Part shown: positions 36,289-43,864 of the stretch, in pieces | How positions within the stretch are numbered: position 1 is the first letter of the stretch | Layout of the letters: every line of letters begins with the position of its first letter | Program-made: the position numbers and the translations under genes | Notes under the pieces: model-generated | What the model saw: the letters and a program-made list of their open reading frames with translations, nothing else | Told to the model about the DNA's origin: nothing | The model's database searches: none | From: Opitutia bacterium | Lineage (GTDB): Bacteria; Verrucomicrobiota; Verrucomicrobiia; Opitutales; Opitutaceae | Reading direction: 5' to 3' | Assembly (NCBI GenBank): GCA_947453695.1 | Contig: CANGHW010000010.1 | Coordinates: 16,673 to 80,672 of the forward strand | DNA length: 64,000 bases

Positions 36289-39200
36289 ACGCCCCGCCTG
36301 CTCCCTCCTCGCGTCCGCCACCTCGCCGCCGTTGGCTCCGCGCTTTCCTCGGCGTCGCGTTGTGCGGACTGATCTGTGTCAGCACTTTGCTCACACCCAC
36401 CGTGCAGACGTGGCTGCTGCGGCAGGTAGCCACCCTGCAACCCGGTTGGCGGATGGAGATCGAACAATTCGGCGTCGGCGTCGGGGGACTCGATGCCCGC
36501 GGCCTCGACTTCGGAATGCCGGGCCTCTCCGCCACCTCTGCGCCCATAACTGTCACTCTGCTCCCTTCGCGCCTGCTCCGCGGCGAATTGCACGTGGCCC
36601 AGGTCGACGTGCCTCGCCTGCGCATCGAGATCACACCTGAGAAATTTCCCGCCGCCGCGCCCGCCACGGCCCCCGCTCCGCCTGCCGAACCTTTCTCCGG
36701 TTTGCTCCCTCTGCTCCGCTCTCCTCTCCCTTGGCTCGTTGAGACAACGAATCTCGACATCGAGATCGCCGTCAAGGAGGGAGGCCGGTCCGTCGTGGTG
36801 AGCCGTCTCCGCCTGCGCGGCGGCGGTTTGCGCGCAGGGCAGACCGGCGAGTTTGCCTACGAATTTTCCGCCTCCTCCCTCCTGCTGGCGGCTGGCCCCG
36901 ACAACGTCATCAACAGCCGCGGCACTCTGCGAATCACGCAAGATGACGCCCACGGCATCGCGCGGATCGAGCTCGCGGGCGACCTCGCTCTCCCCCGCTA
37001 CGGCCCCGTCTCGCTCGCCCCGGGCAAGTTCACCCTCGCGCTCGCCGCCACACCGACCGGCGAGCACTATGCCGCCACGCTGCGTTGTGGCGACGGCGTG
37101 GGGCTCGATTTTTCAGGCGACCTCGACCGCGCGCACTCCGCACTCGCCGCCACGTTGGCCTTTCACGTCGACTCCTCCGTGGCCGCCGCGCTCTGGCCGA
37201 ACCCTCCGCCGCGCGCCGCGCTCGACGGGAAACTCACGTTGGGCCTCGATCTCAAAACTAACGCGCTCGATGCCGTGCTCACCGGCGATTTGACTGCGCG
37301 AGACTTAGTAAACCTCCGCCCCGAACTCGCCGCCGTCGACGCGCTCGCGGGCAAACTCGATGCCGCCCTCTCCGTGCGCGCCGGCCGCACCACGCTGGAT
37401 CGCGCGACCTTCGCGCTGCGCGGCGAGACGTCTCCCTTCGCGCTCTCGCTCACGCTCGGCGCGCCCGTGTCGTTTCCACTGACGACTGCGGCGAACGCGC
37501 GCATCACGCTCGCGGGTCTCCCCGCCGCTTGGGCCAACCCCGCACTCGGCACCGCCGCGCAAATCACGACGGGCAACCTCTCCGGCGAGTGGACGCTCGC
37601 ACTCGATCCCGACCAGACTTTGCGCCTCGACGCAACGCGCCCCACGACGCTCGGCCCAGTAGCCCTAACCGGCCCGCTCCTCCCGGGGATGCCGCCGTTC
37701 ACGTTGCAATTCAGCCCGCGCCTCACCGCATCCGCCGCGCGGCTCGCGTTTGCGAGCGACGATTTCGCCGTCACGAGCCCGCAGGGCGACCGTGTCACGC
37801 TCACGGTCTCCGCCACGCACGAAATAAAGACCGACGAAACCCGTTTCGCCGGCACGCTCACGGGCGAGTTGCCCACGCTGCTTGCGAGCGCGGAGCACGC
37901 CCTGCCCTTCACCCTCGGCGCCCGCTGGGATGTCGCCTCCACGCCCAAAGGCCAGCGCGTCACGACGCTCGAATTTACCGCACGCCGGCCCGGCATAGCG
38001 GAGCCGGCGGTCTCACTCGCGTTGCAGCAACCGATCGATTTCGGCGCCGACGACGAACTCGCGCAGCAGCGCGGCCTCGATCTCCTCAAACTCAATATCC
38101 GCGATCTCCCGCTGGCCTGGATCTCGCGCTGGCTCCCACACCGCCAACTCACTGGCGCGTGGGCAGCCGGCGAATCCGTTCTGCGCCGCGCGGAGACGGG
38201 CCGCGGTTTTGTGTTCACGACGCGCACGCCGTGGACGTGGACGGATCTCGGCTTCACGGCTGGCGGCCAATCGATCTTTCGCGGTCGCGCGCGTCTCGCT
38301 CCGGAGTTCACGCTCGGCGAGGAGCGCAGCACCATCCGCGTGCACCAGCTCGAACTCGTCGACGACGCCGGCAACCGCATCGGCGGAGAGGCGACGTTTG
38401 CTTGGCGAGAACGCGAAAAGAAATTCGCCACCACGCTCGCGCTCGACGGAGATTTTCCCGCTCTCCCCGGCAGCCGTGACACGTTCGGTCCGCTCACCGC
38501 AAGGCTCCGCGCGGAAGCCCGCTCCCTCGATAAGCGCGTTTCCCAAGTCGAGACATTCCACCTTGAGGTGAACCGCGCCGAAGGACCGCTGTTCACCCTC
38601 GCGTCGCCGCAACCCTTTCTCTTCACCGCCAAGCCCAACGGCGAATTCATCGTCACCGCTCCCGCTCCTCTCACGGTCGACGTGGCGCGCATCCCGCTCG
38701 TTTGGCTCCGCCCGTGGCTCCCGCCCGACGCGACGCTCACGGGCATACTCGAGCCCACGCGGCTACTCCTACTCGCCGAGCCGCAGAACTTTCGGCTGCG
38801 GGCCACCCTACCCGTGAGCATCACGGATTTCAGCTATGCGCGGCACGGCCAGCCGCAAGTGCAACAGGCACAGGGAAGTTTTTTTCCCGGCGTCGATTTC
38901 CGCCTCATCCACCAGTTTCAGCCCACCTTCCAACTCGGCTACGCCGGGCGGCTCCACGCCAGCGATGGCCGGCTCGATGTGGCCACCGCCCGCGCGATCG
39001 ACTTCGAGGGCGCCCTCGGATTCATCGGTAACGACCAACGCATCCTTCCCGATCAACTCGACCTGGCCGCGCGCATCGATTTTTCCGCCCTCCACCGCGT
39101 GCCCGTCCTCGCCGAAAACGGAATGCCCCCCGCCGGCGAACTCGTGCTGCGCGCCAACGGCAATCTGCGCGACGATCCGCCCGAATTCTGGGCCCGACTC

Positions 39201-40547
39201 TCCGGCGTGCCCTCCGCCGACCGCCGCCGCACGTTGCCCGCGCTCGAGATCAACGCGCACGGCCGCATCGATATCGCCGCCGACACCATCGCACAATCCG
39301 TGCACTTCGACGTTGCCACGCTCTTCGCCACGACTCCGTTGCCCAGCGACGCGTCCTTTCAGCTCGACGTCGCGCTCGCGCATAAAGCCATTCCCGTCAC
39401 CTCCGTCTTGCGAAGCAAATTTTTCGACGTCGGCGAAATCATGGCACTCGCCAACGCCTTCTCCCCACCCCGCGCGCCGCCTTCCTCTGCTCCTGCTCCC
39501 GTCACTCCCGCGCCCGCCGCGGTCGAGACCGTCGTCGTCCCACCGCCCGATCCAGTCCTGCCGCAACACCGCGGGCCCCTCGGGGTGCCGTTCTGGGGCG
39601 GACTGCGGGGCAGCTTCACCCTCGAGCTCGCCGCCGTGAAGTTCCATCCCTACCGCATCGACGGCGTCCGCGGCCGCCTCGCGCTCACCGACCGCGCCTT
39701 CACGTTGGACGATCTCTCCGGAGAAATTTTCGGCGGTCGGTGGGGCGGCGGGTTGCGCGTCGGCTACGATCCCGTGGCCAAGAACGATGATCACACGCTC
39801 GCGGGCGAATTCAAAATCGAACAATTCGACACCGCGCACGCCATCCGCACCGCTTTCCCCAACGATTTCGGTTCTCTCGAAACCCGTCTCGATCTGCGCG
39901 CGTCCGTGCAAGGCGCCGGCAACCGTTGGTGGCAACTGCTGGACCGCACTTCGGGCGAATTCACGCTCGATGCGCAAGGGGGCACCGCCCGCCTTACGCA
40001 CCCGCAGCTAGGAACCGCCTCCACGCTGCTCGCCCTCGCCGGCACACTCAGCTTTTCCTCGGAAATGCGCGCACTCGGCCGCCTCGTGCGCAAACTCGGC
40101 GAGATGCCCGTCGAGCGCCTCCGTGTCAGCGGCGCGCGCGACGTCGCCGGCAGTCTCGTGCTCCGCGAATTTCGCCTCGATTCGCCGCAAGTCCGCCTCC
40201 TCGGCCACGGGAGCGTGCCCGCCGTCGAGGGCATCCCGCTCGTCGCCCGCAAGCTCGATCTCAACGTGGAACTCGCGGCGAAAGACGAAATGGCCGTCAT
40301 TCTCGGCAACATGAAACTCCTTGAGAAGAAACCGCGCCCCGACGGTTTCCTCGCGATGAAACAGCCCTTCGCCATCGGCGGTGAAGTCGGGAAGCCGGAC
40401 CCGAGTCAGCTCTACGACATGCTCGCCCGCGCCGTTGACGGCTCCTCGGGCACGTGGTCGCTCATCATGAGGAAAGTGCAAAAAGAACTCGAAGAGTCGT
40501 CGCCACCCGCACCGCCCGCGAAAAAGTCCGCTGCCCTCGCTCCATGA
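36285..40547 (+). CDS. Large AsmA/YdbH-like envelope protein
   Basis: 1420 aa from GTG 36285, chosen because it overlaps the carbamoyltransferase stop (GTGA); an in-frame GTG at 36258 is possible. An Arg-rich N-terminus and one membrane anchor (about 20-42, FLGVALCGLICVSTLL) are followed by a very long, beta-rich, periplasmic-type region. It has many repeats of the pattern 'L.L..D..A..L.G' and a C-terminal AsmA-like segment (...FRLDSPQVRLLGHGSVP..., about 1290-1310). Proteins of this superfamily span the periplasm and are implicated in lipid transport between the membranes. Nothing suggests a catalytic role. The coupling to the biosynthetic operon may be fortuitous, or may link envelope transport to the metabolite. 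Codon use changes here to C-ending codons. Confidence 0.7.
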   Translation: MNAPPAPSSRPPPRRRWLRAFLGVALCGLICVSTLLTPTVQTWLLRQVATLQPGWRMEIEQFGVGVGGLDARGLDFGMPGLSATSAPITVTLLPSRLLRGELHVAQVDVPRLRIEITPEKFPAAAPATAPAPPAEPFSGLLPLLRSPLPWLVETTNLDIEIAVKEGGRSVVVSRLRLRGGGLRAGQTGEFAYEFSASSLLLAAGPDNVINSRGTLRITQDDAHGIARIELAGDLALPRYGPVSLAPGKFTLALAATPTGEHYAATLRCGDGVGLDFSGDLDRAHSALAATLAFHVDSSVAAALWPNPPPRAALDGKLTLGLDLKTNALDAVLTGDLTARDLVNLRPELAAVDALAGKLDAALSVRAGRTTLDRATFALRGETSPFALSLTLGAPVSFPLTTAANARITLAGLPAAWANPALGTAAQITTGNLSGEWTLALDPDQTLRLDATRPTTLGPVALTGPLLPGMPPFTLQFSPRLTASAARLAFASDDFAVTSPQGDRVTLTVSATHEIKTDETRFAGTLTGELPTLLASAEHALPFTLGARWDVASTPKGQRVTTLEFTARRPGIAEPAVSLALQQPIDFGADDELAQQRGLDLLKLNIRDLPLAWISRWLPHRQLTGAWAAGESVLRRAETGRGFVFTTRTPWTWTDLGFTAGGQSIFRGRARLAPEFTLGEERSTIRVHQLELVDDAGNRIGGEATFAWREREKKFATTLALDGDFPALPGSRDTFGPLTARLRAEARSLDKRVSQVETFHLEVNRAEGPLFTLASPQPFLFTAKPNGEFIVTAPAPLTVDVARIPLVWLRPWLPPDATLTGILEPTRLLLLAEPQNFRLRATLPVSITDFSYARHGQPQVQQAQGSFFPGVDFRLIHQFQPTFQLGYAGRLHASDGRLDVATARAIDFEGALGFIGNDQRILPDQLDLAARIDFSALHRVPVLAENGMPPAGELVLRANGNLRDDPPEFWARLSGVPSADRRRTLPALEINAHGRIDIAADTIAQSVHFDVATLFATTPLPSDASFQLDVALAHKAIPVTSVLRSKFFDVGEIMALANAFSPPRAPPSSAPAPVTPAPAAVETVVVPPPDPVLPQHRGPLGVPFWGGLRGSFTLELAAVKFHPYRIDGVRGRLALTDRAFTLDDLSGEIFGGRWGGGLRVGYDPVAKNDDHTLAGEFKIEQFDTAHAIRTAFPNDFGSLETRLDLRASVQGAGNRWWQLLDRTSGEFTLDAQGGTARLTHPQLGTASTLLALAGTLSFSSEMRALGRLVRKLGEMPVERLRVSGARDVAGSLVLREFRLDSPQVRLLGHGSVPAVEGIPLVARKLDLNVELAAKDEMAVILGNMKLLEKKPRPDGFLAMKQPFAIGGEVGKPDPSQLYDMLARAVDGSSGTWSLIMRKVQKELEESSPPAPPAKKSAALAP

Positions 40548-40966
40548 ACTTTACCCGCCCAATGTGCGCCCGCGCCCTCGCACTCGTTCTCGGTCTGCTG
40601 CTAGGGTTTTCCACCTCGGCCGCTGCGCCCGCAACACTCACGCTGGCCGGCTCGCTCACCAACACCACGCAACTCGTCACCGCCCCCGGCCGCTTCGAAC
40701 TCACGCTCGACGGCGACACCGTCGGCGGATTTTTGAGCGTGGAAACTCCGTTGCCAGCCGGCCGTTGGCCCGTCGAGGGAACTCGGCGCGGCGCCTGGTT
40801 AGAACTGGTGTGCCGCACGACCGCGACCACCCGCCTCGTCTTCCGCGGCGTCCTGAGCCCCACGGAATTGCGCGGCACCTTCATCTCGGGCGGCGGCGGC
40901 GAGATTGTTCAATACGGTCGCTTCCGCGCGGCTATCGTCCCGCCTTCCGCTCCTTCGAAACCGTGA
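40544..40966 (+). CDS. Small exported protein of unknown function
   Basis: 140 aa from ATG 40544, overlapping the previous stop by 4 nt. Residues 1-27 form a clear Sec signal peptide: basic start, hydrophobic core ALALVLGLLLGFS and an Ala-x-Ala type end near TSAAA. The mature part is about 110 residues, predicted mostly beta, with no cysteine pair or known motif that I recognise. It has several Gly/Thr-rich turns (GGGGEIVQYGRF) near the C-terminus. Tight coupling on both sides puts it in one operon with the AsmA-like protein and the PLP enzyme, so a periplasmic accessory role is possible. No function is proposed. Confidence 0.75.
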   Translation: MNFTRPMCARALALVLGLLLGFSTSAAAPATLTLAGSLTNTTQLVTAPGRFELTLDGDTVGGFLSVETPLPAGRWPVEGTRRGAWLELVCRTTATTRLVFRGVLSPTELRGTFISGGGGEIVQYGRFRAAIVPPSAPSKP

Positions 40967-42195
40967 GTTCCGCCCTTCGCTCCTCCCGTTCCCGTGGCCC
41001 GTGGTGGTCTAGGCCTGGTCTCGGCTACGAACACGGCGAGTTGCACTTCGCCGGTCAAGCCGTCGCTGCCCTCGCCCGCCTACACCGCACGCCACTCTAC
41101 CTCTACGACGCCGCCCGCGTGACGGAAAACCTAGATCGCGTGCGCGCCGCGCTCGCCGCCCGCGCCCTGCCCTTCCGCGTTTTCTACGCGATGAAGTCGA
41201 ACCGCCATCCGCCGCTCCTGCGCGCACTGCGCCGACTCGACGCCTGCGGCCTCGACACATGCTCGCCTGCCGAGGTGGCCCGCGCGCGCGCGTGCGGTTT
41301 CGCGGCGGAAAATATTTCTTTCACCGGCACCTCGCTGAGCGACGCCGATCTCGACGCTCTCCTCCGCCACGAAGGTCTCGTGCTCAATCTCGACTCGCTC
41401 CACGACATCGCGCGGGTCGGCGCGCTCGCGCCCGGCCGGCGGATCGGCCTGCGGATCAACCCTGGCCTCGGGATCGGCTATCGCCGCAACCGGCTCCTCC
41501 GCTACGCCGGCGGACGCGGCACCAAGTTCGGCATCCACCGAGAGCAATTTCCGGCCGCTCTGCGCCTCGCTCGTCGCCACGGACTCGTCGTAGAAGGCAT
41601 TCACTTTCACACCGGCTGCGGCTACCTCACTCCGCAACTCCCCGTGCTCGCGGAGATTTTCTCGGCTTGTCAGCCCTTCGTCGCGCAAGTCTCCCGCCTG
41701 CGTTATGTAAACCTCGGCGGCGGTCTCGGAATCCCATTGGTCCCATCGGACCGACCGCTCAATCTGTCGGCTTGGAGCGCACTCGTCGCGCAACAGTTCG
41801 GCGGGCGCGGATTTGAAATCTGGTGCGAACCCGGCGACTACCTGGTGAAAGACGCCGGCCTCCTCCTCCTTGAGGTCAACACCGTCGAGCGCAAAGGGCG
41901 CACTCTCTACGCCGGCGTGAACGGCGGCTTCCAACTCCACATCGAACCCGCCTTCTACCAACTTCCTCTCGTGCCCGTGCCGGTGCACGCACCTGGCCCA
42001 CGCACGCGTCTGCGCCCGACCACCATCGCCGGCCATATCAACGAAGCGCTCGACATCCTCCACCGCGACGCCCACTTGCCGCCCCTCGCTAACGGCGACC
42101 TCCTCGCCTTCCTCAACGCCGGCGGCTACGGCGCCGCAATGGCCAGCAATCACTGCATGCGCGGCGCGTTCCACGAACTTCTCCTCTCGTCATGA
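40963..42195 (+). CDS. PLP-dependent decarboxylase-fold protein (DAP/ornithine decarboxylase family)
   Basis: 410 aa from GTG 40963, which overlaps the preceding stop (GTGA); upstream in-frame sequence lacks homology. It is a fold-III alanine-racemase-like barrel plus C-terminal beta domain. The PLP lysine is Lys78 in YAMKSN, His216 lies in HFHTGCG, the phosphate loop is NLGGGLGIP, EPGDY follows, and the C-terminal Tyr is 389 in GGYGAAM. The segment that normally reads CESxD in diaminopimelate and ornithine decarboxylases reads N360-EALD here, so the active-site Cys from the partner subunit is replaced by Asn. The fold is firm; the reaction is not. It could decarboxylate an unusual amino acid for the cluster, or have lost decarboxylase activity. 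The stop overlaps the next gene. Confidence 0.85.
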   Translation: MSSALRSSRSRGPWWSRPGLGYEHGELHFAGQAVAALARLHRTPLYLYDAARVTENLDRVRAALAARALPFRVFYAMKSNRHPPLLRALRRLDACGLDTCSPAEVARARACGFAAENISFTGTSLSDADLDALLRHEGLVLNLDSLHDIARVGALAPGRRIGLRINPGLGIGYRRNRLLRYAGGRGTKFGIHREQFPAALRLARRHGLVVEGIHFHTGCGYLTPQLPVLAEIFSACQPFVAQVSRLRYVNLGGGLGIPLVPSDRPLNLSAWSALVAQQFGGRGFEIWCEPGDYLVKDAGLLLLEVNTVERKGRTLYAGVNGGFQLHIEPAFYQLPLVPVPVHAPGPRTRLRPTTIAGHINEALDILHRDAHLPPLANGDLLAFLNAGGYGAAMASNHCMRGAFHELLLSS

Positions 42196-43055
42196 AAACT
42201 CCGCGCCCGTCGCCGCCCGCCCGCCGCCCCCGAGCCTTGCTCGCCACCGTCGTCCGCGCACTCCGTGAAGAACTCGGCGAGCAGGATTCCTTCCTCCGAG
42301 CCCTCGACCCCTCCGAAGCGCTGACGCTTGCCGCCGCAGCGGCGGGCGACGCAGTGCGCCTCAAGCGCTGGCTGAAACGCCGCTTGTGCGGAGAACCCCT
42401 CGCTCACATCACGGGCTCTTTCAGCTTTCGTGGCCTCACCTTCGCCATCGACAAACGCGCCTACGTCACCGACCCCGAACTCACGCATCTCGTATCGGCC
42501 GTGATCGCCCGCGGCACCATTCTCGCAGCCGCCCGCAAACGCGCTCCATTGCTCGCCGATGTCGGAGTCGGCTGCGGCAGTCTCGCTCTCGCGATCCGGC
42601 ACGCCCTCCCGGTCGCGCGTCTTGTCGGCCTCGACCTCGATCCCGACGCCCTCGCCGTGGCCGCGCGCAACGCCGCCAAGCACCGTCTCCCGCTGCGCCT
42701 CATTGAAAGCGATCTCTTTGACAGCTGGCCAACCTCGCTTCGCGCCCCCGACCTCATTTACGGTGACCCGCCGTGGGGCGACACCACGACGCTCTATGAG
42801 GCGACCGCACGCCCTGCCGCTCACTACCACGTCATGCCTCCGGTCTCGGCTTTTCCCCTCGGCGGCCGCACCGGTGTGCATCGTCAAATTCTCCGCGCGG
42901 TCGCTCGCCGCGGCTGGCACTCCGAGATCTGGCTCAACTGCGGCGTCCTCCCGCGCACTGAACTTACCGCCTGTGCCCAATCCGCCGGTGCCAAAGAATT
43001 CGAAGTCATTTCACCCGTCCCCGGCCTAAGCCTGCTGCGTTGCCAGATGAATTAG
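42192..43055 (+). CDS. PrmC/HemK-like SAM-dependent methyltransferase
   Basis: 287 aa, starting in the stop of the PLP enzyme gene. It has a helical N-terminal domain (RRLCGEPLAHITGSFSFRG, as in HemK proteins) and then a Rossmann methyltransferase with SAM motif DVGVGCGSLAL (123-133) and an acidic GLDLDPDAL. The catalytic loop reads D192-P-P-W195 where PrmC has NPPY. An Asp in place of the amide-binding Asn argues against a normal release-factor glutamine methyltransferase, so an N- or O-methylation of a small molecule is as likely. Operon position next to the PLP enzyme suggests these two act on the same compound. It ends the run of overlapping genes that began with the NRPSs. Confidence 0.8.
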   Translation: MKTPRPSPPARRPRALLATVVRALREELGEQDSFLRALDPSEALTLAAAAAGDAVRLKRWLKRRLCGEPLAHITGSFSFRGLTFAIDKRAYVTDPELTHLVSAVIARGTILAAARKRAPLLADVGVGCGSLALAIRHALPVARLVGLDLDPDALAVAARNAAKHRLPLRLIESDLFDSWPTSLRAPDLIYGDPPWGDTTTLYEATARPAAHYHVMPPVSAFPLGGRTGVHRQILRAVARRGWHSEIWLNCGVLPRTELTACAQSAGAKEFEVISPVPGLSLLRCQMN

Positions 43056-43150
43056 CCGTCGACCAACCACTGGAATACTTAAGCACGTGATGCAACACCG
43101 TCCAAAAATTTGGATTTGCCTCAGCTCCTCAATTGTAGCGAATTCGACCC
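43056..43150. promoter_or_regulatory. AT-rich spacer with a short palindrome
   Basis: This 95-bp gap breaks the chain of overlapping genes and is clearly richer in A/T than its flanks. It contains the inverted repeat ccaaa-aa-tttgg at 43102-43113, a possible operator half-site pair, and TTGCCT/TTGTAG-like elements near 43116-43138. It probably holds the promoter of the following methyltransferase gene. No terminator with a T-run was seen. Confidence 0.25.
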
Positions 43151-43849
43151 GTGACGCCTCACTTCCCGCCACCTTTTGCAGAGCTTAATCACCACAATAA
43201 ATCCGCATGGGATGAGCTCTACGCTTCAACCAAGGAATCGGTTTGGGGGATGAGTCCGGTTGGGTTCCTAACTAAGTATCTTCCGCCGGTGACCAACCTA
43301 CCGCCCGGAGCAGTGCTTGATGCCGCCACCGGCGAAGGCCGCAACCTGCCCCCGCTCTTGGCACTGGGTCGTCCCGTCACCGCATGCGATGCCTCGGCCG
43401 CCGCACTCGGGAAAATCCCGGCTCCTCTGCGCCAACGCGTCGCGCTGGTCGAATCCGACCTGGCTGAATTGCCGCTACCCTCCGCCTCGTTCGCCTTCGT
43501 GCTCCTCTCCGACGTCGTGGAAACCCTCCCCGATCCGGTTGCCGTCCTCCGCGAACTCGGCCGCCTCCTCGTCCCCGGGGGCCTCCTCCTCCTCAATATC
43601 CCGGACAGCGACGACGGCATCGCTGGCATCGAAATGGAGCCTACCGCGGCAAACGGCTGGCTGTATCGAGGACGTTACTATTTTCGCTTCTACTCCCGCG
43701 CGGAGGCCGAAGCCTTGATCGTCGAGGCCGGCCTCGCACTCGTCGAAAGCCATGTCGCCACCTGGCACGAAGAACCGCATCCGCATTTTCGCCCGGAAGC
43801 ACACACCCATCGGAGCCTGATCCTCACCGCAAGGCGTTTCGGCCCCTGA
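43151..43849 (+). CDS. Class I SAM-dependent methyltransferase
   Basis: 232 aa with a GTG start at 43151. The core fold is clear: motif I LDAATGEGRNLP (Asp about 57), an acidic residue after the next strand (ACDAS), ESDLAELPLPSASFAFVLLSDVVETLPDP for motifs II-III, and LVPGGLLLLNIPD for the post-motif strand. The C-terminal part has a cluster of His (HEEPHPHFRPEAHTH) that could contact a substrate or a metal. It is set apart from the upstream operon by a 95-bp AT-rich gap, and the next gene starts 15 nt after it. It could tailor the cluster product or have a housekeeping role; the sequence does not decide. Confidence 0.85.
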   Translation: MTPHFPPPFAELNHHNKSAWDELYASTKESVWGMSPVGFLTKYLPPVTNLPPGAVLDAATGEGRNLPPLLALGRPVTACDASAAALGKIPAPLRQRVALVESDLAELPLPSASFAFVLLSDVVETLPDPVAVLRELGRLLVPGGLLLLNIPDSDDGIAGIEMEPTAANGWLYRGRYYFRFYSRAEAEALIVEAGLALVESHVATWHEEPHPHFRPEAHTHRSLILTARRFGP

Positions 43850-43864
43850 GCCCGCTCCGCCCTC

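Noticed and set aside
40564..40962. Long N-terminal extension of the PLP enzyme frame
   Set aside because: It overlaps the exported-protein gene in another frame and is Arg-rich without homology; the GTG at 40963 gives a normal family length.
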